Assembly (NCBI RefSeq): GCF_039537705.1
Contig: NZ_BAABBA010000013.1
Location: forward strand, 65,654 to 129,653
Length of the DNA stretch: 64,000 nt
Reading direction: 5' to 3'
DNA from: Georgenia daeguensis
GTDB taxonomy: Bacteria > Actinomycetota > Actinomycetes > Actinomycetales > Actinomycetaceae
Shown: one piece after another, positions 1-8,577 of the stretch
How the letters are laid out: every line of letters starts with the position of its first letter
Numbering within the stretch: position 1 is the first letter of the stretch
Program-made: the position numbers and the translations under genes
The notes under the pieces: model-generated
The model's input: the letters and a program-made list of their open reading frames with translations, nothing else
Told to the model about the DNA's origin: nothing
The model's database searches: none

Positions 1-645
1 GATCGCGAGCAGGGCGGGGGGCACCGGCTCGCCCTGCCGCCGGGCCACGTGCACGGCGGCGTCGGCCTGCACCTTGATCACCGAGATCTGGTGGGTGAGC
101 GAGTCGTGCAGCTCACGCGCGATGTGCAGCCGCTCCTCGTCCGCGCGTCGCCGCGCCGCCTCCTCTCGGCTCCGCTCAGCCTCCTCGGCCCGGCGCTCGG
201 CCTGCCGCAGGGCCTCGCCCGCCGCCCCGGCGGCGATCAGCCACGCGATCTCGAGGGCACCCCGGGACCGGGCGAGCGCCTCGCCGACGTCGTGGAGCGA
301 CACCAGCGCCGCGAGCGGCAGGGCGGCCAGCATGATCAGCGAACCCACGACGGCGACGGTGCGGTGGCCCGCGCGCACCGCGCCGTAGACGGCGAACAGG
401 TAGGCGACCACGGGCACGTCGAGGCCGGTGAGCTGATGCCCCAGTGCGCACACGCCCGTCGCGGCCAGGACGGCGACGGGGGCGCGGCGGCGCGCGGCGA
501 GCGCGAGGCCCCCGGCGACCAGCAGCGCGTGACCGAGCGGGTCGAGACTCGTCGACGGCTGCTCGGCCAGGCCGGCGACCAGCTGTGACGCCGCGACACC
601 GACGGCGATGAGCCAGTCGGTCGCAGGGATCCGGCGCCGGACCAT
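1..645 (-). CDS. Sensor histidine kinase (NarL/LytS-type), partial
   Basis: This is the N-terminal 215 residues of a membrane sensor kinase; the rest lies beyond the left edge of the window. Several hydrophobic segments (roughly residues 10-30, 38-50, 55-90 and 95-117) form the membrane sensor part. A charged, Glu/Arg-rich helix at about 145-172 leads into a HisKA_3 dimerisation motif, ERLHIARELHDSLTHQ, whose His180 is the expected phosphate acceptor. The ATP-binding HATPase domain is not in the window. Such kinases normally pair with a LuxR/NarL response regulator, which would be expected just off the left end. The ATG start is the first one in a frame that stays consistent with the kinase motif. 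The signal it senses cannot be read from the sequence. Confidence 0.85.
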   Translation of the reverse strand, partial: MVRRRIPATDWLIAVGVAASQLVAGLAEQPSTSLDPLGHALLVAGGLALAARRRAPVAVLAATGVCALGHQLTGLDVPVVAYLFAVYGAVRAGHRTVAVVGSLIMLAALPLAALVSLHDVGEALARSRGALEIAWLIAAGAAGEALRQAERRAEEAERSREEAARRRADEERLHIARELHDSLTHQISVIKVQADAAVHVARRQGEPVPPALLAI

Positions 646-864
646 GCACGCACTGTAGCGCCGGCGACCGGTCGGGCGGCTCCGACCTCAGGATGATCCA
701 GCCGCTGCTGCGCGTGCAGTACCTCCGGTCTCGCTACGACGCACGCGGCAGCCGCGCACGCCGAGCGCGGCAGCGCGAAGTCACGCCGTCCGGACGACGA
801 CCTGGGGCGACCGGGCGGAGAGGATCGTCGGTGTCCACGTCGTAGAGCGAAGAAGGAGCACGTC

Positions 865-1242
865 ATGTTCGTCAGTCATCTGGCCGCCGCCGCGGAGGTC
901 GGTGCCTACACCTTCACCACCGCGCGGTTCTGGGCCACCGCGGCGGCGCTGCTGGCGCTGGCCGCAACGGTCCTCGCCGCCCTGGCGCGGGCCCGCGCCG
1001 CGCGTGGCCGCGGTGAGGGCGGACGGCGCGCGGCCGTGGTGGCGCTGGTCGCGGGGCTGGGTGCGGCGGCCGGGGGAGCGGTGACCCTTCTCGTGGCCGA
1101 CGGCGGGCCAGGGACCGGCAACGGCGTGGTTGCCGGCGGTGCGGCCGTCGTGCTCGGGCTGGCCGCCGTGGTCCTCGGCGGGCGCGTCCTCGCCCGCTCG
1201 CGCCGGGCCGACGCGCCCGCCCTGGCCGGGAACGGACGCTAG
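865..1242 (+). CDS. Small integral membrane protein, DUF6223-like
   Basis: A 125-residue protein with about four hydrophobic helices (around 1-12, 21-42, 58-80 and 88-112) separated by short Arg-rich loops, ending in a polar tail. The start and the FWATAAALLALA segment resemble the actinobacterial DUF6223 family, which has no known function. A clear ribosome-binding site (AAGGAG, 6 nt before the ATG) supports the start. It stands alone between a divergent kinase and a convergent TetR gene, so its context gives no hint of its role. The family assignment is from memory of similar proteins and is moderately sure. Confidence 0.65.
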   Translation: MFVSHLAAAAEVGAYTFTTARFWATAAALLALAATVLAALARARAARGRGEGGRRAAVVALVAGLGAAAGGAVTLLVADGGPGTGNGVVAGGAAVVLGLAAVVLGGRVLARSRRADAPALAGNGR

Positions 1243-1298
1243 AGCCCGGGCGGGCCGGCAGACCTCGGCCCGACGGCGCCGGTCGGGCTGGGGGACGC

Positions 1299-1979
1299 TC
1301 AGCTCCGCGACGTCCAGCGCCGCGCCACGTCCTCCGCGTCCGCCTCGCCGAGCCGGTCGGGGAGAGGGGCGTCCGGGCCTGTGGCCCGGAGCCCGTCGGT
1401 GAAGATCCTCAGGTAGCGCCGGTAGGCCCGGGGGTTGGACGCCGTCGCGTGCATGGCGAGCTCCGTGATCATCAGGAACATCATCGTCAGGTCCTGCGGC
1501 GTGGCGTCGGGCCGCACGGAGCCCTCGCCCTTCGCCCGCTCCAGCAGCTCCTCGACGTGGCCGGCCACCCGCTCCGCCACGTCGCCGAAGTCCTCCGAGA
1601 GCTGGCCCGGCCCGAGCGCGACGTCACGCAGCCCGAGGTTCGCGGCGAGCAGGTCCGCCACGTGCCCGATCAGCAGCATCAGGCCGTCCCACGCCGGCTC
1701 GGCGGCGATCGCCTCGTCGGCGACCGCGAGGATCTGGGCGACCTCACCCTGCAGCGCCTCGCGGACGAGCGTGGCCCTGTCCGGGAAGCGCCGGTACACC
1801 GTGCCGACCCCGACGCCGGCGTGGCGGGCGATGTCGTTGAACCCCACACCGAGGCCGTGGGCGGCGAAGGCCTCACGCGCCGCGCGGATGACGCGCAGCC
1901 GGTTCTCCTCCGCGTCCCGGCGCAGCGGTCGGGCGCCGCCTGCCCCACTGCCGCCCGCCGTCGCCCTCTCACTCCTCAT
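1299..1979 (-). CDS. TetR/AcrR-family transcriptional regulator
   Basis: About 226 residues. The N-terminal TetR DNA-binding domain is clear: ENRLRVIRAAREAFAAHGL is helix 1, and the helix-turn-helix runs through FNDIARHAGVGVGTVYRRFP. The C-terminal half is a ligand-binding and dimerisation domain of the type that often senses lipophilic compounds. It is transcribed away from an MMPL transporter gene 124 bp off, and the shared gap contains two palindromes, so it most likely represses the transporter and itself. A second ATG lies 12 bp upstream (1991) and no clear ribosome-binding site separates the two; the shorter form is given. Confidence 0.88.
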   Translation of the reverse strand: MRSERATAGGSGAGGARPLRRDAEENRLRVIRAAREAFAAHGLGVGFNDIARHAGVGVGTVYRRFPDRATLVREALQGEVAQILAVADEAIAAEPAWDGLMLLIGHVADLLAANLGLRDVALGPGQLSEDFGDVAERVAGHVEELLERAKGEGSVRPDATPQDLTMMFLMITELAMHATASNPRAYRRYLRIFTDGLRATGPDAPLPDRLGEADAEDVARRWTSRS

Positions 1980-2001
1980 GTGACGAAGCATACGGACGCA
2001 T

Positions 2002-2020
2002 GTGGATGCGCCCTATCCAC
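2002..2020. promoter_or_regulatory. Inverted repeat, candidate TetR operator
   Basis: GTGGAT, seven bases, then ATCCAC: a perfect 6-bp inverted repeat between the divergent TetR and MMPL transporter genes. Its position suggests an operator; this is inferred from location only. Confidence 0.45.
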
Positions 2021-2027
2021 TTACGCG

Positions 2028-2043
2028 GGTACCGTACGGAACC
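2028..2043. promoter_or_regulatory. Palindrome, candidate TetR operator
   Basis: GGTACCGTACGGAACC is palindromic apart from one A/A pair on each side of the perfect core CCGTACGG. It lies eight bases from the neighbouring inverted repeat, about 60 bp before the MMPL start. TetR proteins bind sites of this size and symmetry, so this is the better of the two operator candidates. Confidence 0.5.
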
Positions 2044-2103
2044 GGATAAACCGCATCCACTTCGACGACGGCGGACGCCGCGCGCGCATCCCGGGAGACC
2101 TCC

Positions 2104-4629
2104 ATGGCAGAACTGCTCTACCGGCTCGGCAGGTTCGCCGCCCGCCGCGCCTGGCTCATCGTCTCGGCGTGGCTCGTGGTGCTGGTCGCCGCCGGGGCCG
2201 CGTTCGCCGCCTTCGGCGGCACGCTGAGCACCGCCATCACCATCCCCGGCACGCCGACGGCGGAGGTCACCGACAGGCTCCAGGCCGAGTTCCCCGACGC
2301 CGCGGGAGGCACGGGCACCGTCGTCCTCCACACCAGCGACGGCTCCGAGCTCACCGCCGCCCAGCGGGACGCGCTCACCGAGGTCTTCGCCGAGGTCTCC
2401 GACGTCGAGGGCGTCCGCTCCGTCGTCGACCCCTTCGCGGTCCAGACCCAGCTCGCCGGCCAGGAGGGGCAGATCACCGAGGGCCGCGAGCGGATCGCCG
2501 CCGGCCGGGAGCAGATCGCCGCGGGGGAGGAGCAGATCGGCGCCGCCCGCGCGGAGCTCGATGCCGGGCAGGCCGAGCTCGACGCCGCCCGTGCCCAGGC
2601 CGAGGCCGCCGGCCTCCTGGCCCAGGCGCAGCCTCGGCTCGACGCCCAGCAGGCCCAGCTCGACGCCGCCCGCACCGAGCTCGACACCCAGGCCGCCGCC
2701 CTGGAGGAGCAGAGCACGGAGCTCGAGGCCGGCAGCGCGGAGCTCGAGCTCGGCGCCGAGCAGCTCGCCCTGGCGAGCGGCATCCGCACCGTCTCCGACG
2801 ACGGCTCCGCCGCCACCGTGACCGTGCAGTTCGCCGACCCGCTCTACGAGGTGCCCACCGAGACCAAGGAGGGCGTCGAGGCCGCCTTCGAGGACAACCC
2901 GGTCGACGGCGTCGAGGTGGACTACTCCGCCGAGATCACCCAGAGCATCGACAGCATCGCCGGCGCCGCCGAGATCATCGGCCTGGCGGTCGCCGTCGTC
3001 GTCCTCATCGTCATGCTCGGCTCGCTCGTGGCCGCGGGGCTGCCCATCCTCTCCGCCCTCATCGGCGTGGCCGTCGGCTCCCTCGGCGCGCTGGCGCTGT
3101 CCGGCACGGTCGAGATGATCAGCGTGACGCCGGTCCTCGGCCTCATGCTGGGCCTCGCCGTCGGCATCGACTACTCCCTGTTCATCCTCAACCGACACCG
3201 GCGCCAGCTGCGCGAGGGCCTGGAGCTGCACGAGTCCGTCGGGCTCGCCACCGGCACCTCCGGCAACGCCGTCGTCTTCGCCGGGCTGACCGTGCTCATC
3301 GCGCTGCTCGCCCTCAACGTCACCGGCATCGGGTTCCTGGGCCTCATGGGCACGGTCGCGGCGGCGTGCGTGGCGATCGCCGTCCTCGTCGCCGTCACCC
3401 TCATGCCGGCCCTGCTCGGGCTCCTCGGCGACCGCGTCCTGCCCCGCCGTCAGCGCCACCAGGCCGCCCGCACGCACGCGAGGCGGCCGGTGCGCGCGAT
3501 GTCCACCGGCGCCGCGATCCTCTCGCTGGTCGCTGGGATCGCCGCGCTCGTCGTGATCGCCCTGCCCGCGCTCGACATGCGCCTCGGCCTGCCGGATGGC
3601 TCCTCCGAGCCGCAGGGCTCCACCCAGTACGAGGCGTACTCCGTCGTCGAGGAGAAGTTCGGCGCCGGCCAGAACGGGCCGCTGCTCGTCGTCGCCGAGC
3701 TCCCGGCCGGGACCGGGGAGGCTGAGGTGGCCGCGCTCCAGGTCGCCGTCGGGCAGGAGATCCTCGCCCTCGACGACGTCGAGGCGGTCGCGCCCGTGGG
3801 CACCTCCGAGGACGCGACGCTCGCCGCGTTCCAGGTGGTGCCCGCCGAGGGCCCGAGCAGCGAGTCCACCGAGGCGCTGGTCCACACGCTGCGCGATCTC
3901 AGCGTCGACGGCGAGCCCGACGTCGAGCTGGCCGTCGCCGGTGCGGCCAGCGGCAACATCGACATCTCCGAGAAGCTCTCCGACGCCCTGCCCGCCTACC
4001 TCGGCCTGGTCATCGGCCTCTCGTTGGTCATCCTCGTGCTGGTGTTCCGCTCGGTCCTCGTGCCGGTGATCGCCACGGGCGGGTTCATCCTCTCCGTGTT
4101 CGCGGCCTTCGGCGGCGTCACGGCCATCTACCAGTGGGGCTGGCTGGGGGAGATCTTCGGCGTCCACACGCCCGGGCCGGTGCTGAGCTTCCTGCCCACG
4201 ATCCTCATCGGTGTGCTGTTCGGGCTCGCGATGGACTACCAGCTCTTCCTCGTCTCCGGGATGCGGGAGGCGTACGTGCACGGCACCCCGGCCCGCGAGG
4301 CCGTCATCGAGGGGCGCCGCGCCGGCCGCGCCGTGGTGACCGCGGCGGCGATCATCATGATCTCCGTGTTCGGCGGATTCATGTTCTCCCACCTCGCGAT
4401 GATCCGGCCGATCGGCTTCGGCCTCGCCTTCGGCGTCCTCCTCGACGCCTTCGTCGTGCGCATGCTCATCGTGCCGGCGCTCATGCACCTGGCCGGCGAC
4501 AAGGCCTGGTGGCTCCCGCGCTGGCTCGACCGCCTCCTGCCCGACGTCGACGTCGAGGGTGCCGCGCTGGAGCGGCGGCACCACCGGCACGACGCGGAGC
4601 CGGTACGCGAGGGGTCCGCCGTACGCTAG
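2104..4629 (+). CDS. MMPL/RND-family transporter
   Basis: An 841-residue MMPL-family membrane transporter, of the group that exports lipids or hydrophobic compounds using the proton gradient. It has the expected duplicated layout: a first helix near residue 20, a large extracytoplasmic loop, a block of helices at about 290-450, a second helix near 465-490, a second loop, and a final helix block at about 620-800. The first loop holds a long Ala/Glu/Gln-rich coiled coil (about 119-220) with heptad-like AELDA and QAQLDAA repeats, a feature of a subset of actinobacterial MMPL proteins. The ATG follows a GGAG-containing leader. The divergent TetR gene and the palindromes between them point to efflux induced by its substrate. 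Confidence 0.92.
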   Translation: MAELLYRLGRFAARRAWLIVSAWLVVLVAAGAAFAAFGGTLSTAITIPGTPTAEVTDRLQAEFPDAAGGTGTVVLHTSDGSELTAAQRDALTEVFAEVSDVEGVRSVVDPFAVQTQLAGQEGQITEGRERIAAGREQIAAGEEQIGAARAELDAGQAELDAARAQAEAAGLLAQAQPRLDAQQAQLDAARTELDTQAAALEEQSTELEAGSAELELGAEQLALASGIRTVSDDGSAATVTVQFADPLYEVPTETKEGVEAAFEDNPVDGVEVDYSAEITQSIDSIAGAAEIIGLAVAVVVLIVMLGSLVAAGLPILSALIGVAVGSLGALALSGTVEMISVTPVLGLMLGLAVGIDYSLFILNRHRRQLREGLELHESVGLATGTSGNAVVFAGLTVLIALLALNVTGIGFLGLMGTVAAACVAIAVLVAVTLMPALLGLLGDRVLPRRQRHQAARTHARRPVRAMSTGAAILSLVAGIAALVVIALPALDMRLGLPDGSSEPQGSTQYEAYSVVEEKFGAGQNGPLLVVAELPAGTGEAEVAALQVAVGQEILALDDVEAVAPVGTSEDATLAAFQVVPAEGPSSESTEALVHTLRDLSVDGEPDVELAVAGAASGNIDISEKLSDALPAYLGLVIGLSLVILVLVFRSVLVPVIATGGFILSVFAAFGGVTAIYQWGWLGEIFGVHTPGPVLSFLPTILIGVLFGLAMDYQLFLVSGMREAYVHGTPAREAVIEGRRAGRAVVTAAAIIMISVFGGFMFSHLAMIRPIGFGLAFGVLLDAFVVRMLIVPALMHLAGDKAWWLPRWLDRLLPDVDVEGAALERRHHRHDAEPVREGSAVR

Positions 4630-4661
4630 CCGGCCGCCCGGCGGTCGGGCTGACGGTGTCC

Positions 4662-5030
4662 TCAGGGCCCCGGCGGCTTCGCGTAGCTCTGGACCTGGCC
4701 GAAGTCGACCAGGACGCACGTCTCGTCGCCGATCACCTCGGCGTCGTGCCCCGGCGGCAGGGCGAAAAGGTCGTCGGGGCCGACCTCGAACTGCATGCCG
4801 TCGTCCATGACGACCCGCATCCTGCCGGACAGGACGTATCCGAAGTGCTCGACCTGGCAGGAGTCGGTCTGGGCGATCGGCCTGAGGTTCACCGACCACT
4901 TCCAGCCCGGCTCGAACGTGGCCTTGCTGACCGTACGGCCGTTGACGACGAGAACCTCCGCCCGGCCCTTCCCCTTGAATTCCCTCGTCTCGTCGGGCGA
5001 GCTGAAGCTCTTGGACTCGGCGCCGGCCAT
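4662..5030 (-). CDS. Cupin-domain protein
   Basis: About 122 residues, a single small beta-barrel cupin. The core contains a CQVEHFGYVLSGRMRVVMDD stretch and PGHDAEVIGDE, which match the two conserved cupin motifs; the His and Glu there could hold a metal, although the set of ligands is incomplete. The start chosen gives MAGAESKSF, the usual beginning of close actinobacterial relatives; an upstream ATG at 5060 would add ten residues. It is convergent with the MMPL gene and next to a TetR gene on the same strand, but shares no obvious unit with either. Its substrate is unknown. Confidence 0.75.
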   Translation of the reverse strand: MAGAESKSFSSPDETREFKGKGRAEVLVVNGRTVSKATFEPGWKWSVNLRPIAQTDSCQVEHFGYVLSGRMRVVMDDGMQFEVGPDDLFALPPGHDAEVIGDETCVLVDFGQVQSYAKPPGP

Positions 5031-5126
5031 GAGGACCCGCTTTCTGGGTAGGTGGGCCAAGCGTCCGCTCGTCCGGGCACCGGCGCCATGACCGGAAGGT
5101 CCAAGAAAACGCCCCGGAGTCAGTCG

Positions 5127-5828
5127 TCAGGCCTCGGCGCCGCGCGGCAAGGAAGCTCTCATCGGCCCGGCGAGCCGTTCCAGGGCGTCAAGGATGACGC
5201 CCAGGCCGAACTCGAACTCGTCACCGAAGTCGTAACCGGGCTTCATGGCGCGCTCGGTCGCGTACTCCTGCATGTAGGGGTAGTCGCCGCCGGAGAACCG
5301 CGCCGCGATCGCGGCGACGACCTCGGGGGTGGTGTTCGTGTCGAACGGCAGTGCCGCCTCCTGGATGGCGAACCCGTAGACGAAGGCGTCGAGCAGGGCG
5401 TAGGCGTGCCCGGTCATCTCGAGCGAGAGCCCAGCTCCGCGCAGGGTGGCCAGCACGGCCTCGTGCTGCCTCAAGTTGGCGGGTCCGGGCGTCGACCGCG
5501 ACTCCATGAGTGCGATCGCCCAGGAGTGGCGCCGCAGCACGCTCCGCGCCGAGGCCGCGCGGCGCGTGATCTCCTCGCGCCAGTCCCCGCCGGGCGAGGG
5601 GAGCTCGATCTCGCTGAAGACCTGGTCCACGATGCCGTCGAGGATCTCGTCCTTGTTGGCGAAGTAGTGGTAGAGCGCCATGGGCCTGACGCCCAGCTCC
5701 TTGGCCAACGAGCGCATGGTGAGCGAGGCGAGGCCGCCGGCGTCAGCCACCGCGACGGCGTGGTCGAGCACCCGCTGACGACTGAGCGGGATGCGCCCCT
5801 CCCGGCTGCCGTCCCCGTCCTCCAACAT
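5127..5828 (-). CDS. TetR-family repressor with TetR-type C-terminal domain
   Basis: About 233 residues. The helix-turn-helix is seen in LTMRSLAKELGVRPMALYHY followed by FANKDEILDGIVDQVF, the typical start of a TetR protein with the tetracycline-repressor-like C-terminal domain. That domain fills the rest of the protein. The ATG at 5828 is preceded by an AGGGAG sequence. The frame stays open far upstream, but that part is only the shadow of the neighbouring reductase gene. The gene is divergent from a reductase and separated from it by a near-perfect 35-bp palindrome, so it very likely represses both itself and the reductase/DUF4386 genes. Confidence 0.9.
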   Translation of the reverse strand: MLEDGDGSREGRIPLSRQRVLDHAVAVADAGGLASLTMRSLAKELGVRPMALYHYFANKDEILDGIVDQVFSEIELPSPGGDWREEITRRAASARSVLRRHSWAIALMESRSTPGPANLRQHEAVLATLRGAGLSLEMTGHAYALLDAFVYGFAIQEAALPFDTNTTPEVVAAIAARFSGGDYPYMQEYATERAMKPGYDFGDEFEFGLGVILDALERLAGPMRASLPRGAEA

Positions 5829-5853
5829 CGTGACTCGCTCCCTCTTCCACGTT

Positions 5854-5888
5854 TGTACTATGTACGGTAGCCTACCGTACAAAGTACA
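5854..5888. promoter_or_regulatory. 35-bp palindrome, predicted TetR operator
   Basis: The centre is a perfect inverted repeat, TGTACGGTAG and CTACCGTACA around one base. It is flanked on each side, after one unpaired A, by TGTACT and AGTACA. That gives 32 symmetric bases out of 35. A TACTAT sequence suitable as a -10 box lies inside it, so bound repressor would block transcription of the reductase and probably also of the repressor gene. Confidence 0.8.
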
Positions 5889-5927
5889 GGGCGCGCGACG
5901 GGCGTGTCCGCGGAGAAGGGAACCGAG

Positions 5928-6965
5928 ATGGGCGCTGAGGACCAGCACGTCACCACGCACCGCGCGACAGCGGCGGAGGCGGCTACGGCGGAGGACACGA
6001 TGCGGGCGGTCGTGCGGGAGCGGTACGGCGAGGCCGACGTCGTCCGGGTGTCCCGGGTCGCCAGGCCGGAGCCCGCCGACGGCGAGGTGCTCGTCCGGGT
6101 GCACGCGGCCGGTCTCGACCGCGGCGTGTGGCACGTGATGACCGGCCTGCCGTACGCCGGTCGCCTGGCCTTCGGGCTGCGCCGGCCGCGGAACCCGGTC
6201 CTCGGGTCCGACGTCGCCGGGACCGTGGTCGCCGTCGGAAGGGCAGTGACGAGATTCGCCGCGGGGGACGAGGTGTACGGCTTCGGCGCGGGCACCTTCG
6301 CCGAGTACGCGGTGGCGCCGGAGAAGAGCCTGGCCCGCAAGCCGGCGAGCCTGACGTTCGAGCAGGCCGCCGTCGTCCCGGTCTCGGCCGCGACCGCGCT
6401 GAAGGGGCTGCGCGACGTCGGCCGTGTCCAGGCGGGGCAGAAGGTGCTGATCACCGGGGCGAGCGGGGGCGTCGGCTCGTACGCGGTGCAGCTCGCCAAG
6501 GCGTTCGGGGCGGAGGTCACCGGTGTGGCCAGCACGGCCAAGCTCGACCTCGTGCGATCGCTCGGGGCCGACCACGTCGTCGACTACACCGCGCACGACT
6601 TCGCCGACGGCTCCCGTCGCTACGACCTGATCCTGGACATCGGGGGCAATCCGTCGCTCGCGCGGCTGCGCCGGGCGCTGACTCCGACCGGGACGGCCGT
6701 GATCACCGGAGGCGAGGGTGGCGGAAAGCTCACCGGCATGAGGCGGCAGCTCGGTGCCCTGGCCCTCTCGCCGTTCGTGCGGCAGCGGCTGACGATGTTC
6801 GTCTCCGTCGTGCGCTCGGCGCAGCTCGAGGAGCTTACCGAGCTCATCGAGGCGGGCGCGGTGATGCCGAGCCTCGAGCGGAGCTACCCGCTCGAGCAGG
6901 CTCCGGAGGCGATCCGCCGCCTCGTGGCCGGCGAGGTCAGGGGCAAGGTCGCCGTCACCGTCTAG
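5928..6965 (+). CDS. NADPH:quinone reductase-like medium-chain dehydrogenase
   Basis: About 345 residues. It belongs to the zinc-free quinone-oxidoreductase branch of the medium-chain dehydrogenase family, which reduces quinones or enones with NADPH. The N-terminal GroES-like fold includes NPVLGSDVAGTVVAVG, and the Rossmann part carries the nucleotide motif VLITGASGGVGSYAVQLAKA. The zinc-binding cysteines of true alcohol dehydrogenases are absent. The ATG at 5928 follows GGAG with good spacing and is preferred to a GTG at 5904. The divergent TetR gene and palindromic operator suggest induction by a reactive compound. A DUF4386 gene begins 54 bp downstream and is probably co-transcribed. Confidence 0.88.
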   Translation: MGAEDQHVTTHRATAAEAATAEDTMRAVVRERYGEADVVRVSRVARPEPADGEVLVRVHAAGLDRGVWHVMTGLPYAGRLAFGLRRPRNPVLGSDVAGTVVAVGRAVTRFAAGDEVYGFGAGTFAEYAVAPEKSLARKPASLTFEQAAVVPVSAATALKGLRDVGRVQAGQKVLITGASGGVGSYAVQLAKAFGAEVTGVASTAKLDLVRSLGADHVVDYTAHDFADGSRRYDLILDIGGNPSLARLRRALTPTGTAVITGGEGGGKLTGMRRQLGALALSPFVRQRLTMFVSVVRSAQLEELTELIEAGAVMPSLERSYPLEQAPEAIRRLVAGEVRGKVAVTV

Positions 6966-7019
6966 CGCGCCGTGCGCGGTCGTGCCCCAGGTCTGGCCAC
7001 CAGTGGAGAAGGAACAGCC

Positions 7020-7766
7020 ATGTCGACGAGAACGACCGGGCGGATCGTGGGGGCCCTCATCCTGCTGGCATTCGTCCTGTACGGCGGTGGCACCATCCTC
7101 GTCGGCTCCGGTGCGGGTGTGCCGGCGGTGCTCTCCGACGTCGGCGAGAGCCGCACGCAGATCTCGGCCGGCGCGCTGCTCATCCTGCTCAACTCAGCCG
7201 CGGTCGCCGGCATCGGCGTGCTGGCGCTGCCGGTGCTCAAGCAGCACCACGAGGTCTCCGCGTACGCCTACCTGATCACCCGGACCTTCGAGGCGCTGAT
7301 GCTGGCCGTCGGGGCGTTGTGCCTGCTGGTCCTGATCCCGCTCTCGCGTGAGTACGCCGAGGCAGGAGCGGTGGATGCGTCGGCTCTTCCCGCGCTGGCC
7401 CGCGTCGCGCAGGAAGGGAACCAGACGGCCTACCAGTTCGCCATGATCGGGCTGGGACTGGGCAGCATCCTGTTCTGCCGCGTCCTGCTGCGGGCGCGGC
7501 TGGTGCCCAGGCTCCTGGCGGTGTGGGGCATGGCTGGATACGCGATCGTCGCGCTGGGCATGTCGCTGGACGTCCTCGGGTACGGCGTCGGCCTGATGAT
7601 GTGGATCCCGGGCGGCCTGTTCGAGGTCGTCCTGGGAGTGCTCCTCCTCGCGAGGGGCTTCCCTGCCCTGCAGAGCGGTGACCGTGACGGTGCTGTGCAC
7701 CGCGCTCCGGTGCCCCCGGTGGTCACCATTGAGAGACTCGAGCGCTCGGGAAGCGGGACATCATGA
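7020..7766 (+). CDS. DUF4386 family membrane protein
   Basis: About 248 residues with six or so hydrophobic segments. The order of helices and the GLGLGSILFCRVLLRARLVP region, followed by LAVWGMAGYAIVALGM, fit the DUF4386 family of unknown function. The ATG follows GGAGAAGGAAC, which decides the start over an in-frame ATG 48 bp upstream. It sits 54 bp after the reductase and overlaps the next gene by four bases, so the three probably form one TetR-controlled unit. No catalytic or metal-binding motif is visible. Confidence 0.8.
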   Translation: MSTRTTGRIVGALILLAFVLYGGGTILVGSGAGVPAVLSDVGESRTQISAGALLILLNSAAVAGIGVLALPVLKQHHEVSAYAYLITRTFEALMLAVGALCLLVLIPLSREYAEAGAVDASALPALARVAQEGNQTAYQFAMIGLGLGSILFCRVLLRARLVPRLLAVWGMAGYAIVALGMSLDVLGYGVGLMMWIPGGLFEVVLGVLLLARGFPALQSGDRDGAVHRAPVPPVVTIERLERSGSGTS

Positions 7767-8524
7767 GTCGGACCAGGAGGGGCACAGGTGTGGCTCGGGC
7801 GGCTGGCGCGCTGTTCCTGCTCAGCGCGATCACCTTCGCCGTCGCCGCCAGCGTCCTGTCCGCCACCTTCGACTGGCCGGACATCCTCCGGGAACCCGCC
7901 GACGTCGTGCTGCCCGCGTTCACCGCCGGAGGCGCGAGCCTGGTGTGGACGTGGTTCGCCACCGCCTGGACCTACGGGATCCTCGCGGTGCCGATCCTGC
8001 TGCTGCCGGCCGCGCTGGGCCGGCGGGGCGACCCCGCGTTGCGGGTGGCCACCTGGGCCGGAGCCGTCTCCGTGGTGCTGGCGCTGGTCGGGTTCCTGCG
8101 GTGGGTGTTCGTCGTCCCGGCGCTGGCACGCTCCTTCGCCGCGGGCGACGGGACCACCCGCGCCGCGGTGGACGCCGCGTGGACCGCGCAGCACCAGTTC
8201 GGCGGCGCCCTCCTCGGCGAGCACCTCGGGCAGCTGCTGGTTGTCGCCTGGTCGGTCACCGTCGCCGTCGTCATCCTGCGCACCGGGGTGCTGCCCCGCT
8301 GGCTTGGGGTCACCGGCCTGGCGGCCGGAGCGCTCTACCTCGCGAACCAGGGCGACATCCTCGCGACCGCCGTCCCCGGCTTCCCGGTCTGGGACCTCGC
8401 GGGCCTGATCGGCAGCACCGCCTGGGGACTGTGGGTGGCTGCCCTGGGCGCGACGCTGCTGCTGGGGCGGGTGCGCGCCGTGGGTGCCGACGTCACCGAG
8501 AACCTCGCGCGCTCGGCCGTCTGA
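7763..8524 (+). CDS. DUF4386-like membrane protein, second copy
   Basis: A 253-residue membrane protein with the same length and helix pattern as its upstream neighbour, including the RTGVLPRWLGVTGLAAGALYL stretch that parallels the other protein's C-terminal half. The two share little identity beyond this, so the pair is an old duplication or two members of one family acquired together. Its ATG overlaps the stop of the previous gene (ATGA), implying translational coupling and perhaps a complex of the two proteins. Function unknown. Confidence 0.75.
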   Translation: MSRTRRGTGVARAAGALFLLSAITFAVAASVLSATFDWPDILREPADVVLPAFTAGGASLVWTWFATAWTYGILAVPILLLPAALGRRGDPALRVATWAGAVSVVLALVGFLRWVFVVPALARSFAAGDGTTRAAVDAAWTAQHQFGGALLGEHLGQLLVVAWSVTVAVVILRTGVLPRWLGVTGLAAGALYLANQGDILATAVPGFPVWDLAGLIGSTAWGLWVAALGATLLLGRVRAVGADVTENLARSAV

Positions 8525-8577
8525 CCCAGGTGACCCGGGCGCACGGGACCGCGCCGAGCGCCAGCAGCGCGCCGGCG

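Noticed and set aside
1969..4899. A 976-residue open frame opposite the MMPL gene
   Set aside because: It is rich in His, Arg, Asp and Gly, has no domain, and arises from the high third-position GC of the real gene on the other strand.
5127..6596. A 489-residue TetR fusion reading back through the reductase gene
   Set aside because: The extra part is antisense to the reductase and passes through the palindromic operator; the ATG at 5828 has a ribosome site.
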